36,278 nucleotides of DNA, from contig CALAJT010000041.1 in the NCBI GenBank assembly GCA_937923145.1, forward strand, positions 1-36,278. Direction: 5' to 3'. The position numbers and the translations under genes were made by a program. Of this stretch, positions 15,249-23,580 are shown one piece after another (position 1 is the stretch's first letter; the number at the start of each line of letters is the position of its first letter). Under the pieces are notes generated by a model. That model saw nothing but the letters and a program-made list of their open reading frames with translations, did not search any database and was not told the DNA's origin. This DNA is from an uncultured Rubritalea sp. (GTDB lineage Bacteria > Verrucomicrobiota > Verrucomicrobiia > Verrucomicrobiales > Akkermansiaceae).

Positions 15249-16097
15249 ATGAAATTAGTGAGATACGGTGACGCAGGTTTGGAAAGCCCAGCAGTCATGA
15301 TCGATGGTAAGATCATTGACGCGGAATGTGAGTTTAGTCAATTCGATGAAGGATTCTTTGCCTGTGATGGGATGTCTGCACTCGAAGCATGGGTGGAAGA
15401 CGGATGTCATGGTGGCTTTGAAGTCGACCCGGATGTTAGAATAGGTTCTCCAATATGTAGACCATCTAAGATCATAGGCGTAGGTAAAAACTACGCCACT
15501 CATGCTAAGGAATTTGGCGGTGATGTTCCTACTGAGCCAGTATTATTTCTTAAAGCAAGCAGCTCATTTTCAGGACCATTTGATGACGTAGTAATCCCGC
15601 CAGCATCTAGACACTTAGACTACGAAGTAGAGCTAGCAGTGGTGATAGGTCGCACTGCAAAAAACGTAACGGAAGAAAGCGCTGCAGAATACATAGCAGG
15701 CTATTCTGTAATTGCGGACTATAGCGAACGACAATTTCAAAAGGATCACGGTGGTCAGTGGACTAAAGGTAAGAGCGCTGATACATTCTCTCCTATGGGC
15801 CCTCATCTAGTTACCTGTGATGAGATCTATGATGTCGAGAAACTTCGTATCTGGACTAAAGTGAATACCGAACTAAGACAAAACAGCTGGACTGGTGACA
15901 TGATGTTCAAAGTGCCTTTTCTCATAAGCTATATCTCAAAGTATATGACGCTTCTTCCGGGAGACGTCATCGCTACAGGAACCCCAGAAGGAGTGGGGAT
16001 GGCGATGAATCCTCCATGTTACCTAAAAAAAGGTGATCGTGTTGATATGGGTATTGAGAATATTGGTAAAATCTCTCAGCGGATCATATCGGAATAA
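15249..16097 (+). CDS. Fumarylacetoacetate hydrolase family enzyme
   Basis: A 282-residue FAH-fold protein. The core begins at IIGVGKNYATHAKEFG (about 75-90). Metal ligands appear at Glu126 and Glu128 in DYEVELAVVIG and at Asp157 in VIADYSERQ. The hydrolase-like loop KGKSADTFSPMGP and the closing GDVIATGTPEGVGM are present. Family members cleave C-C bonds of diketo acids or act as oxaloacetate decarboxylases or tautomerases, and the sequence alone does not separate these. It is last in the trpEG-linked run. A weak AGAG lies before the ATG. Confidence 0.88.
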   Translation: MKLVRYGDAGLESPAVMIDGKIIDAECEFSQFDEGFFACDGMSALEAWVEDGCHGGFEVDPDVRIGSPICRPSKIIGVGKNYATHAKEFGGDVPTEPVLFLKASSSFSGPFDDVVIPPASRHLDYEVELAVVIGRTAKNVTEESAAEYIAGYSVIADYSERQFQKDHGGQWTKGKSADTFSPMGPHLVTCDEIYDVEKLRIWTKVNTELRQNSWTGDMMFKVPFLISYISKYMTLLPGDVIATGTPEGVGMAMNPPCYLKKGDRVDMGIENIGKISQRIISE

Positions 16098-16135
16098 AGT
16101 GGCTAGATACTAGCAACTTAAAGAGATGTTGAAAT

Positions 16136-16173
16136 TTGAAAAAATGTTCAATTTGCGTATAATATAAAATACG
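16136..16173 (+). promoter_or_regulatory. Sigma-70-like promoter with palindromic operator
   Basis: TTGAAA (16136-16141) and TATAAT (16158-16163) are separated by 16 bp, the best match to a housekeeping promoter that I see in the window. CGTAT (16156-16160) and ATACG (16169-16173), eight bases apart, form an inverted repeat over the -10 box. This is where an RHH antitoxin would autoregulate its operon. Transcription should start near 16170, just before the antitoxin frame. Confidence 0.65.
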
Positions 16174-16176
16174 AAC

Positions 16177-16416
16177 CTGTTAAGCATAGAAATCGATCCT
16201 GAGCAACATCGACAGATTAAAACTTGGGCTACATTCGAAGGAATGAGCATGAAAGAGTTTATTATGAGTAAAGTCCTAGCCAAATCGAATGCAAAAATAG
16301 ATTCTACAGAGATCCTACTAACAGTAGATCGTTTGCTAACGGCCGTAAATTCAAACGATTCTCAAAATGTTTCTTTTAACTCAATCAAGGAGTTAGAAGG
16401 TGCGCTTGGAATTTAA
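16177..16416 (+). CDS. RHH-type antitoxin, start codon apparently lost
   Basis: An open frame of 79 residues beginning LSIEIDPEQHRQIK and continuing with GMSMKEFIMSK resembles the DNA-binding half of ribbon-helix-helix antitoxins. The C-terminal half (STEILLTVDRLL...SIKELEGALGI) would wrap the toxin. There is no ATG, GTG or TTG at the proper place, and CTG (16177-16179) stands where ATG is expected. A stop codon lies four codons upstream. No ribosome-binding site exists, although a strong promoter does. The frame ends at 16416, overlapping the toxin start by 17 bp, the usual arrangement. It is either initiated at CTG at low efficiency or already inactive. Confidence 0.6.
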   Translation: MLSIEIDPEQHRQIKTWATFEGMSMKEFIMSKVLAKSNAKIDSTEILLTVDRLLTAVNSNDSQNVSFNSIKELEGALGI

Positions 16417-16656
16417 GTCGCAAGCATTTTAAGATCTCTAGTATTGGGTGAAATATAATACCAAGACGACTAAAAGAATAATGCAAATTAACGACGAAAC
16501 ACAGCGTGATCCTTTTGGAGGCATAGGTAAGGCCGAACCTCTAAAAATCAATTATCAGGTTGGTGGTCTAAGCCTATAGATGGCAAGCATCGTCTGGTTT
16601 ATAGAATGGATGATGACGTATTAATTATTGCTCAAGCCAGAGGGTATTACAGTTAG
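16400..16656 (+). pseudogene. YoeB-family mRNA interferase toxin, decayed
   Basis: This is the remnant of a ribosome-dependent RNase toxin. A good ribosome-binding site (AAGGAG, 16387-16392) and GTG start (16400) lead into VRLEFKSQAF. A TAA (16430-16432) then stands where Glu is expected and a TAG (16439-16441) where Gln is expected. The same frame continues YWVKYNTKTTKRIMQIN and RDPFGGIGKAEPLK. Near 16553 one base is missing, after which the next frame gives SGWWSKP, KHRLVYRM and IIAQARGYYS before TAG (16654-16656). With these defects repaired it would be 85 residues, against 84 for E. coli YoeB. The expected C-terminal catalytic His (GHY) is Tyr here. Several independent lesions make recent sequencing error unlikely. 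Confidence 0.85.
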
Positions 16657-16716
16657 TAACGCTTCATCTGTGAATTTGTTCTTCCATACTCTATAGAAGT
16701 TCTTTAATTATCATGA

Positions 16717-17499
16717 ATGAATTTATTCAAAATAACTCTACTAAGTAGTCTCGTAACTTTCAGCTCCTGCAACAAACAGACAGCAGCGGAGAAAGAAAGC
16801 GATGCGACATCCATTGATGATGTAAATAGCGCGATAGAAGAGATGCAAGCTCAGAACAAAAAGGAGCTTGATGAGACTGGAATGGTCGAGGCTAATTCCA
16901 AACAGCTAGATAAAGTCATCTCAGCTACTGAGAGATTAAAGGGGAGTGACACTGATGAAGCTAGGCTTTATCAGATCATCGGGAAGCATATGAAAGTCAT
17001 GCAATCAAAACTCGCTGAGTTTGAAAAAGAGCAAGAAGGTCTAGAAGAAGCGCTCGATCTTTCAAGTCTCAAAGAAAAAAATGATGCCGCTGACCGCATC
17101 AAAAAGTTAAACCGAGCTATCTTAGCTAATAAGAAATTTAAGAAATACGCTACGCAAGACTACTATAACAATGTCATGAGAGAAGTAGAGTCTACTGACT
17201 TACCAAAACAAGTGAAGAACGATTTCCGAAAGGGATTCGAAGGTAACGGTAAGAAGGATAGACAAGTGAGGCTTGTGAAAATCATCCGTGACTCAGAAGT
17301 AGAAGTTTGTCAGATTTTCAAAAAACAACTCACACTTCTAAACGATAATACGGATAAGTGGACTTGGAATTCAGAATCTGAAGAAGTCATAATATCAGAC
17401 ACTGACATAGAGACTGAGTATAATTCTAATGTTGAAGCATTACAGGCTGCGGTCCAGGTACAAATGGACGCACAGCGAAAAGCCATTAAAGGTCAGTAG
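16717..17499 (+). CDS. Coiled-coil lipoprotein, unknown function
   Basis: A 260-residue protein with a lipoprotein signal peptide ending TFSSC (Cys18). The rest is strongly charged and helical, with coiled-coil-like stretches (about 40-65 and 90-145, rich in Glu, Lys, Leu and Ala) and a Gln/Ala-rich C-terminal helix. I recognise no family. It is probably anchored to a membrane facing the periplasm. The preceding gene is the dead toxin, and a bidirectional terminator follows 24 bp after the stop codon. No ribosome-binding site precedes the ATG. Confidence 0.65.
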   Translation: MNLFKITLLSSLVTFSSCNKQTAAEKESDATSIDDVNSAIEEMQAQNKKELDETGMVEANSKQLDKVISATERLKGSDTDEARLYQIIGKHMKVMQSKLAEFEKEQEGLEEALDLSSLKEKNDAADRIKKLNRAILANKKFKKYATQDYYNNVMREVESTDLPKQVKNDFRKGFEGNGKKDRQVRLVKIIRDSEVEVCQIFKKQLTLLNDNTDKWTWNSESEEVIISDTDIETEYNSNVEALQAAVQVQMDAQRKAIKGQ

Positions 17500-17522
17500 T
17501 ATTGCAACCATTTAATTTATAT

Positions 17523-17559
17523 AAAAACACCTAACAGATAATCTCTGTTAGGTGTTTTT
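17523..17559. terminator. Bidirectional Rho-independent terminator
   Basis: A perfect 16-bp stem (17523-17538 with 17544-17559) has a 5-nt TAATC loop, and its arms begin with A5 and end with T5. It works in both directions, serving the plus-strand lipoprotein gene and the convergent minus-strand secA. Confidence 0.92.
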
Positions 17560-17582
17560 GTTGGTATTGTTAGAGACTAGAA

Positions 17583-20500
17583 TTACTCAGCAGTGGCACA
17601 GCATTGTTTAAACTTCTTGCCTGAGCCACATGGGCACGGGGCATTGCGTCCTACGTCTAGTTGCATTGGTTTGCGCTTAGGAAGTGTAATCTTGATCTTC
17701 TTGTCATCCTTGAGTGGGATACCGCCTTGGGTAGACACTGCCTGGCCGATGTTGCGATCAGTGATAGCTTCCTCAGCAGACTCATGATCATTGTATTCAG
17801 CGGGCATGCTCTGAAGGAACTGTTCAAAATTGTCTAAACTAGTAGTTGATCGGAAGAGGTTGTTGAGAGATTCGGACTTGATGCTATCCATGAGTGTCTT
17901 GAATAGCGAGTAGGCCTCTACCTTATATTCTACGAGCGGATCTTTCTGACCCTGCGCTCGGAGACTCACGCCTTCACGGAGTGCGTCCATATTATAGAGG
18001 TGTTCCTGCCACAGACGGTCGATTCCTGTCAGGATGATGTGGCGCTCTAGGTGATCTAAAAGTTCAGCCTCCTCATGCTCAGTTTTCAGCTTGTAAGCAT
18101 CTTTGATCTCTTTGACTAACCACTCAGAGTTTTCTTCCGCGTTTCTGTCCATTACACCTGACTCCTCGACTGTTAGACCTAGAGGGAAGGTGGTGTTGAT
18201 CCAGTTGACTAGCTCAGCATAATCTGGCGCACCCTTATCACGATCTTCGAAGAAGCTATGAACTGTGCTAGGCACTATTTCGTCGATCACTTCATCAATT
18301 AACTCACGTGGATCTTCTGTTGAGAGAACTTCGTTTCTGTAGCCATAGACTACTTCACGTTGCTTATTCATCACGTCATCATAGTCGAGAACGCGCTTAC
18401 GCCATGTGTAGTCACGTTGTTCTACACGCTTCTGAGCGGTTTCGATGGAGCGGTTTAGCCACTTGTGTTCTAGTGCTTCACCATCTTCCATGCCGAAGCG
18501 TTCCATCATACGAGTCATGCGCTCTGCAGCTGCGAAATTACGCATGAGATCGTCTTCAAATGAAATATAAAATTGGCTCATTCCATGGTCGCCCTGACGA
18601 GCACAACGTCCACGTAGCTGACGGTCAACACGACGTGATGGATAGCGCTCACAACCGAGAACGAATAGTCCGCCGAGTTCCTCAACGCCTTCACCCAGTT
18701 TGATGTCTGTTCCACGTCCAGCCATGTTAGTAGATACCGTGACAGCACCTCGCTTACCAGCATTGGCAATGATGTCTGCTTCCTGTTCGTGGAATTTAGC
18801 GTTGAGAACCTTATGCTGAATTTTAGCACGCTGGAGTAATCTTGAGAGTGTTTCAGAGGCGTCGACTGAAGCGGTTCCTACGAGAACTGGCTGACCTTTC
18901 TCTTGAGCCTCGGCAATTTTGTTGACTACTGCATTGTATTTCTCACGACGTGTTTTGAACACTTGGTCGTTCAGATCTTGACGTTGGTTAGGCTGGTTCG
19001 TAGGAATAGGGAGCACGTCGAGTCCATAGATATCATGGAATTCTGCGGCTTCGGTTTCTGCTGTGCCTGTCATTCCACCTAGCTTTTCATACAGGCGGAA
19101 GTAGTTCTGAATAGTGATTGTAGCGTAAGTCTGAGTCTCACGCTCTACTGTTACGTTTTCTTTAGCTTCGACAGCTTGGTGGAGACCGTCTGACCAGCGG
19201 CGTCCTTCCATCTTACGTCCAGTTTGCTCGTCGACGATTTTGACCTTGTTATCTTCGACTACATATTCCACGTCTTTTTCGTAGATACAGTATGCTTTGA
19301 GGAGTTGGGAGATAGAGTGGACCTTCTGTCCTTGAGAATCGAGACGAGTGTTGATTGCTTCTTTCTGCTCTGCCTTTTCAGTTTCACTGAGTTCAGGAGA
19401 TGCATCGATCTCTGCGTATTCAGTAGCAAGATCGGGGAGCACGAATGCTTCTTCGTCATCAGGTGAGAGAAGCTTGCGACCTAGATCCATGAGATCTGCA
19501 TCGTGAGCTTTTTCGTCGATGGTGAAGTAGAGTTCTTCTTTGATCTTGTAGAGTTCTTTTTTCTGAGCGTCTTGGTAGAATGATAGCTCAGTTTTATCGA
19601 TCAGACGACGCACATCAGGCTCCTGCATGTGACGCATCAGCTGCTTATTACGTGGCTGACCAAGTTTGATTTTAAATAGACAACGTCCAGCGTGATCTAG
19701 ATCTTCTTCATCTCCAGAAGCGAGCGCTTTATTTGCTTCGTCTGCAAGTTCGTTACAGAGAGTATTTTGCTTTTTCACTAGCAACTCTATCATGCCTTTA
19801 TACTGAACATATTGCTCAGTGTTAGAGACGGTGGATGGACCAGAAATGATGAGTGGTGTTCTAGCTTCATCGATGAGAACAGAGTCAACCTCATCAATAA
19901 TAGAGAAGTAGTGAGCACGCTGCACCTGCTCGTCCTTAGATGATGACATTCCATTATCACGAAGGTAATCGAAGCCGAATTCTGAGTTTGTTCCGTAGGT
20001 GATATCGCAGAGATACTGGTCACGACGGATGTGTGGAGGCTGCATATTTTCGATACAACCAACTGAAAGACCAAGATACTTATAAAGTGCACCCATCCAC
20101 TCTGAGTCACGAGAGGCAAGGTAGTCATTCACTGTCACTACGTGAACACCCAGTCCAGTTAGAGCATTGAGGTATACAGGAAGGGTACCTACAAGAGTTT
20201 TACCTTCACCCGTCATCATCTCAGCGATCATACCACGGTGAAGTGCTATACCACCTACCAACTGGACATCGAAATGAACCATGTTCCAGGTAGTAGTGCC
20301 GTCACCAAGAGGGATCTCAGTTCCACAGAGGCGACGCGCAGCGTTTTTGACAACTGCATAAGCTTCTGGAAGAATCTTTTCTAGATATTCTGCACGTTTC
20401 TCAGAGAAATCTTGTTCAATTTCGTTGAATGCGTCCTTAGCAGCTTCGATAGATTCTGCGGTTGCTTCGACTTGAGGAAGCTGTGGGAACTCACCGCGGA

Positions 20501-20771
20501 GTTCAGAAAGTCTTTGCTCTACGACCTCAGCTAGAGCTGTCAGATCGTCAGACTCCATTGACTCGATGAAGCGTTTCGTAGGTGTATCTAGCGAGAGATA
20601 ACGGTGTAAGTGCTTCTGCCAAGTGGCAGTGCGACCTAGGACTGCTTCTTCAGATTCGTTCTGGAGAGCTTCCTCTATCTCGTTGATATTTGCTGCTATC
20701 GGAGTGAGCTGCTTCTTGATTGTGCGCTCGTTTTTGTTACCGACGATTTTTTGTAGTGTCCACTTTAGCAT
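17583..20771 (-). CDS. secA: Preprotein translocase ATPase SecA
   Basis: The motor that pushes unfolded preproteins through SecYEG. From 20771 it has 1062 residues, longer than the 901 of E. coli. Walker A is MMTGEGKT, the DEAD-type Walker B is IDEVDSVLIDEARTPL, and GTNSEFGFDYLRDN, GMTGTA, STNMAGRGTDI and the C-terminal zinc finger CPCGSGKKFKQCC are all present. The extra length lies mainly in a charged insertion between ISGPS and the KDVEYVVEDNKVKIVD strand. I prefer the second ATG (20771) over 20789 because MLKW...VGNKNERT aligns with the usual SecA N-terminus. Neither has a ribosome-binding site. The leader is unusually structured. Confidence 0.96.
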   Translation of the reverse strand: MLKWTLQKIVGNKNERTIKKQLTPIAANINEIEEALQNESEEAVLGRTATWQKHLHRYLSLDTPTKRFIESMESDDLTALAEVVEQRLSELRGEFPQLPQVEATAESIEAAKDAFNEIEQDFSEKRAEYLEKILPEAYAVVKNAARRLCGTEIPLGDGTTTWNMVHFDVQLVGGIALHRGMIAEMMTGEGKTLVGTLPVYLNALTGLGVHVVTVNDYLASRDSEWMGALYKYLGLSVGCIENMQPPHIRRDQYLCDITYGTNSEFGFDYLRDNGMSSSKDEQVQRAHYFSIIDEVDSVLIDEARTPLIISGPSTVSNTEQYVQYKGMIELLVKKQNTLCNELADEANKALASGDEEDLDHAGRCLFKIKLGQPRNKQLMRHMQEPDVRRLIDKTELSFYQDAQKKELYKIKEELYFTIDEKAHDADLMDLGRKLLSPDDEEAFVLPDLATEYAEIDASPELSETEKAEQKEAINTRLDSQGQKVHSISQLLKAYCIYEKDVEYVVEDNKVKIVDEQTGRKMEGRRWSDGLHQAVEAKENVTVERETQTYATITIQNYFRLYEKLGGMTGTAETEAAEFHDIYGLDVLPIPTNQPNQRQDLNDQVFKTRREKYNAVVNKIAEAQEKGQPVLVGTASVDASETLSRLLQRAKIQHKVLNAKFHEQEADIIANAGKRGAVTVSTNMAGRGTDIKLGEGVEELGGLFVLGCERYPSRRVDRQLRGRCARQGDHGMSQFYISFEDDLMRNFAAAERMTRMMERFGMEDGEALEHKWLNRSIETAQKRVEQRDYTWRKRVLDYDDVMNKQREVVYGYRNEVLSTEDPRELIDEVIDEIVPSTVHSFFEDRDKGAPDYAELVNWINTTFPLGLTVEESGVMDRNAEENSEWLVKEIKDAYKLKTEHEEAELLDHLERHIILTGIDRLWQEHLYNMDALREGVSLRAQGQKDPLVEYKVEAYSLFKTLMDSIKSESLNNLFRSTTSLDNFEQFLQSMPAEYNDHESAEEAITDRNIGQAVSTQGGIPLKDDKKIKITLPKRKPMQLDVGRNAPCPCGSGKKFKQCCATAE

Positions 20772-20785
20772 AAAATTGTGCCCGA

Positions 20786-20857
20786 TCATTTACAGGGCGG
20801 GTTTTTCATACACTTGGATGCCCTGAGTGGCAAGTCTTGCCTTGAGAAATTTCAAGG
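20786..20857 (-). promoter_or_regulatory. Structured secA leader with a seven-codon ORF
   Basis: On the minus strand three hairpins follow one another: CCTTGA/TCAAGG (20857-20840), GGCAAG/CTTGCC (20841-20829, sharing two bases with the first) and CAGGGC/GCCCTG (20825-20793). The loop of the third contains an ATG at 20809 that opens a frame reading MKNPPCK and stops at 20786, overlapping the upstream secA ATG (20789). The arrangement could act as a translational control element for secA. Confidence 0.4.
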
Positions 20858-20882
20858 TTTATATGACGATATCTAGAGGTTA

Positions 20883-22085
20883 TCAGTCAGACTTCCTTTT
20901 CTTGCTATTCATGAATGGTTTTTCGATGAGCAGGTAGAGTGGGATGGATGCTATTAAGATCCAAAACGCTATGGTAAAGATGCCTACGTAATTTAGTCCA
21001 TGAGGTGCGTATTTACTGAGGATATTAGGCGAAAACCAATAGAAACTATTGGATAAAATGTGCTCATGGAAGAGATAGATGCTGTAGCACATGCCTCCAA
21101 AGATCGTGAATAATCGGAACGATAATAATTTCTTGAGTAAGTGACCATTTAGCGTGCCTAGAACGAATAAACCTAGCGTGAAAGGTAGTAGACTGGAAAA
21201 ATCACCAAACGAGAGCAGCCCGAGAGTGGCAATAGCGCAGGTGATTCCGATGCTATCCCAGAGCATAAGAAAAGATCTGGGTGTAGAAACTTCCCCAGCT
21301 TCTTTTCCATACGATTTCTTAGTGACAAATAAATCTACGATTAGCATTCCCATTAAAAAGTAGGGGAGGTTATGAAGGATGAAGTTTTTAGAGAATATGA
21401 CGTTTGATGGTAATTGTTCATGTAATACTGGAATTAGGATATTCAGCAGCATGATCGAACCAACAAAAATGGAGTAGCGAACCATGTTATTCTTGATCGT
21501 ATAAATAGCCGATAAAAAGGGCGCTAGAAGATAGAATTGGATCTCTAACTCTAAAGTCCAGGCTGGAGGAAGAAGTGGGTTTAACCCACCATCTGGGTAG
21601 TAAAAGATATTGTGTGTGTAAGTGAGTCCCGCAAGATAGTGCGGGAGTAATTCTGAGAAAGATCTCCCATGCACGAAAAGCAGTAATGCTAGTGAGATTG
21701 TTAGAGCGATAAAGTAGGGGATTTCGATCCGCTTAAATCGCCGGATAAAAAAACGTGTCAACGAAATTGGACGTCCATCTCTGAGCTGGTGCAATGCGAA
21801 AGGCAAGCAAATGATAAACCCACTGATAATGAAAAACAACTGCACTCCATACCACCCCATCCCAATTGCGTATTCAAGCCATCTACCTATTGAAACCTCA
21901 GTAAAGTCTGAAATGAGACCATCTTGGAAATAATAGATATGCGCGTGAAATAATATCACAGCAAAGATAGCGACAAAGCGTAATCCATCGATCTCAGGAA
22001 CATACATTCCTGAGCGAGGCTTTCGCTTGAGTTTCGACTGTAGATTCCTTAGCCAGCTACTTTTTACTGATACTTTTTTCGACAT
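20883..22085 (-). CDS. Acyltransferase 3 family membrane protein
   Basis: A 400-residue integral membrane protein of the OafA/acyltransferase-3 family, which O-acylates surface polysaccharides or peptidoglycan. Residues 27-45 (YVPEIDGLRFVAIFAVILFH) hold the family's opening motif with Arg and His. About ten hydrophobic helices follow, with FIISGFIICLP and RRFKRIEIPY, and PPAWTLELEIQFYLLAP in the middle. There is no C-terminal SGNH domain. It lies downstream of creC with about 50 bp between them and upstream of secA. The target is unknown. Confidence 0.88.
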   Translation of the reverse strand: MSKKVSVKSSWLRNLQSKLKRKPRSGMYVPEIDGLRFVAIFAVILFHAHIYYFQDGLISDFTEVSIGRWLEYAIGMGWYGVQLFFIISGFIICLPFALHQLRDGRPISLTRFFIRRFKRIEIPYFIALTISLALLLFVHGRSFSELLPHYLAGLTYTHNIFYYPDGGLNPLLPPAWTLELEIQFYLLAPFLSAIYTIKNNMVRYSIFVGSIMLLNILIPVLHEQLPSNVIFSKNFILHNLPYFLMGMLIVDLFVTKKSYGKEAGEVSTPRSFLMLWDSIGITCAIATLGLLSFGDFSSLLPFTLGLFVLGTLNGHLLKKLLSFRLFTIFGGMCYSIYLFHEHILSNSFYWFSPNILSKYAPHGLNYVGIFTIAFWILIASIPLYLLIEKPFMNSKKRKSD

Positions 22086-22137
22086 CTGGGGAGAAGGTGA
22101 GATAAATACCTGTTAAGAACAATACCAATCTAGCATT

Positions 22138-23571
22138 TTAATCACGCGGTAATTTAATACCCACAAAGGCTCCTCCAATCTTTGTGTTTATAATAGAAAT
22201 ACAGCCTTGATGAAGTTCTATTATTTCCTTCACAAAAGCTAAACCTAGACCGCTAGATTTCTGTTTAGATTCTGGTTTGCTGATCGAGTAAAATCGCTCA
22301 AATATTCTATCCAGCGCATAGTCTGGGATTCCTGGTCCTTCGTCTAACAAGTTGATCACTACATTGTCTTTGTTTAAAATAGCCTCTAATCTAATTGTGC
22401 CTTTTTTAGGTGAGAAGTGGATGGCATTCTCTAACAGATTTGCTAGCGCGGCTTTCAGAAGAGTAGGGTCTCCTTGAATAGTTAGTCCGGTATCAATATT
22501 AATTTGAAGATCGAGGTCTTTAGGAGAGAGCCTATCAATATGATCCTGACGAAGTTCTTTTACTAGCTTTAGCAAATTAATATCTTCTCTCCTGATAAGG
22601 TGTGGTTGTGCTTCGAGTTGCGCCAGCCTAAGTAAACCATCAATGATTTTCTGTGATCGGATAGTTTCATTATGAATGTTATCTATAAATTTATTTCGCT
22701 GCTCGACTGGCATTTCCTCAGTGAGTAATTCAGATGAACCACGGATAGCAGCAAGGGGAGACTTGAGCTCGTGGGTGAGAATCTGGGTGTAGTTTTCAAT
22801 GTAGGAGCGTCCATCTAGAGTTTCCCGCATCTCTTTCAATGCTGAGCCAAGAGTGTTAACTTCACGACCTCTACCTAGATGAGGCATTACGGGGCGTTCA
22901 CCACGGGAGATCGAGTGAGCGTAGCGGGTGAGCTTACCAATAGGGCGAAATATCCACGCAAATACACTGACCGTAAAAACGATGATACCAACCGCAATCA
23001 TAGTCACTGAAAGACTTATCCACTTCTTGCGAGAAGTGATGAAGAGCCGCACATCCTGCTGTGGTTTATAGACAGTGAGAGCTCCGATAACCTTATCATT
23101 TTTCTTAATAGGAACTCCTACGTAGAGAACGGAAGAGTGAGGGTCTAATTCGTTTGTTCGAGTTGACCTAGCTCCGTATTCATCTCTTAAAGCTAAGTAG
23201 ACATCATTGTCTCTTGAGAGATCTACCCCAACTAATTTATTTTCTTTAGAATCATAAATTACGATTCCCTTAGCGTCCGTGATGTAAACTTGAGTGCCAA
23301 CTTTAGTCTTGGTGAGATTGTGCACGCGAGCTAGAAACTCTCTATTATGAGCATTTGTTAGAGCTTTCTCTAAAGACTTAGAATCGATGGAGTCTTGTTC
23401 TACTTCGGTCTCTATTACAGCAGAGAGGATGTGAGCTGTATCGATAAGAGCTTCCTCAGTGGCTTGAAATGTCTGATTCTCTAGATCATCAGTGAGATAA
23501 TTATAAAGCATGTAAAATCCAGCACTCGTGATGAGTGCCATGATTAATACAATGAGTCGAGTCAGCCGCAT
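22138..23571 (-). CDS. creC: CreC-like sensor histidine kinase
   Basis: A 477-residue inner-membrane kinase: helix 1 (about 5-26), a periplasmic sensor (27-183), helix 2 (184-208), HAMP, a dimerisation/phosphoacceptor helix with His267 in LTHELKSPLAAIRG, and an ATPase domain with NLLENAIHF, LLDEGPGIPDYAL, RIFERFYS and KQKSSGLGLAFV. The sensor part shares whole stretches with E. coli CreC (EYGARST, SSVLYVGVPI), and the catalytic core is equally CreC-like. In E. coli CreBC responds to growth on fermentation products. It starts 9 bp after creB. Confidence 0.88.
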   Translation of the reverse strand: MRLTRLIVLIMALITSAGFYMLYNYLTDDLENQTFQATEEALIDTAHILSAVIETEVEQDSIDSKSLEKALTNAHNREFLARVHNLTKTKVGTQVYITDAKGIVIYDSKENKLVGVDLSRDNDVYLALRDEYGARSTRTNELDPHSSVLYVGVPIKKNDKVIGALTVYKPQQDVRLFITSRKKWISLSVTMIAVGIIVFTVSVFAWIFRPIGKLTRYAHSISRGERPVMPHLGRGREVNTLGSALKEMRETLDGRSYIENYTQILTHELKSPLAAIRGSSELLTEEMPVEQRNKFIDNIHNETIRSQKIIDGLLRLAQLEAQPHLIRREDINLLKLVKELRQDHIDRLSPKDLDLQINIDTGLTIQGDPTLLKAALANLLENAIHFSPKKGTIRLEAILNKDNVVINLLDEGPGIPDYALDRIFERFYSISKPESKQKSSGLGLAFVKEIIELHQGCISIINTKIGGAFVGIKLPRD

Positions 23572-23580
23572 ACTGTTAGA

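Noticed and set aside
18308-20128. Several 60-110 codon ORFs in other frames of secA
   Set aside because: They are shadows of a highly conserved gene, with compositions typical of out-of-frame translation.
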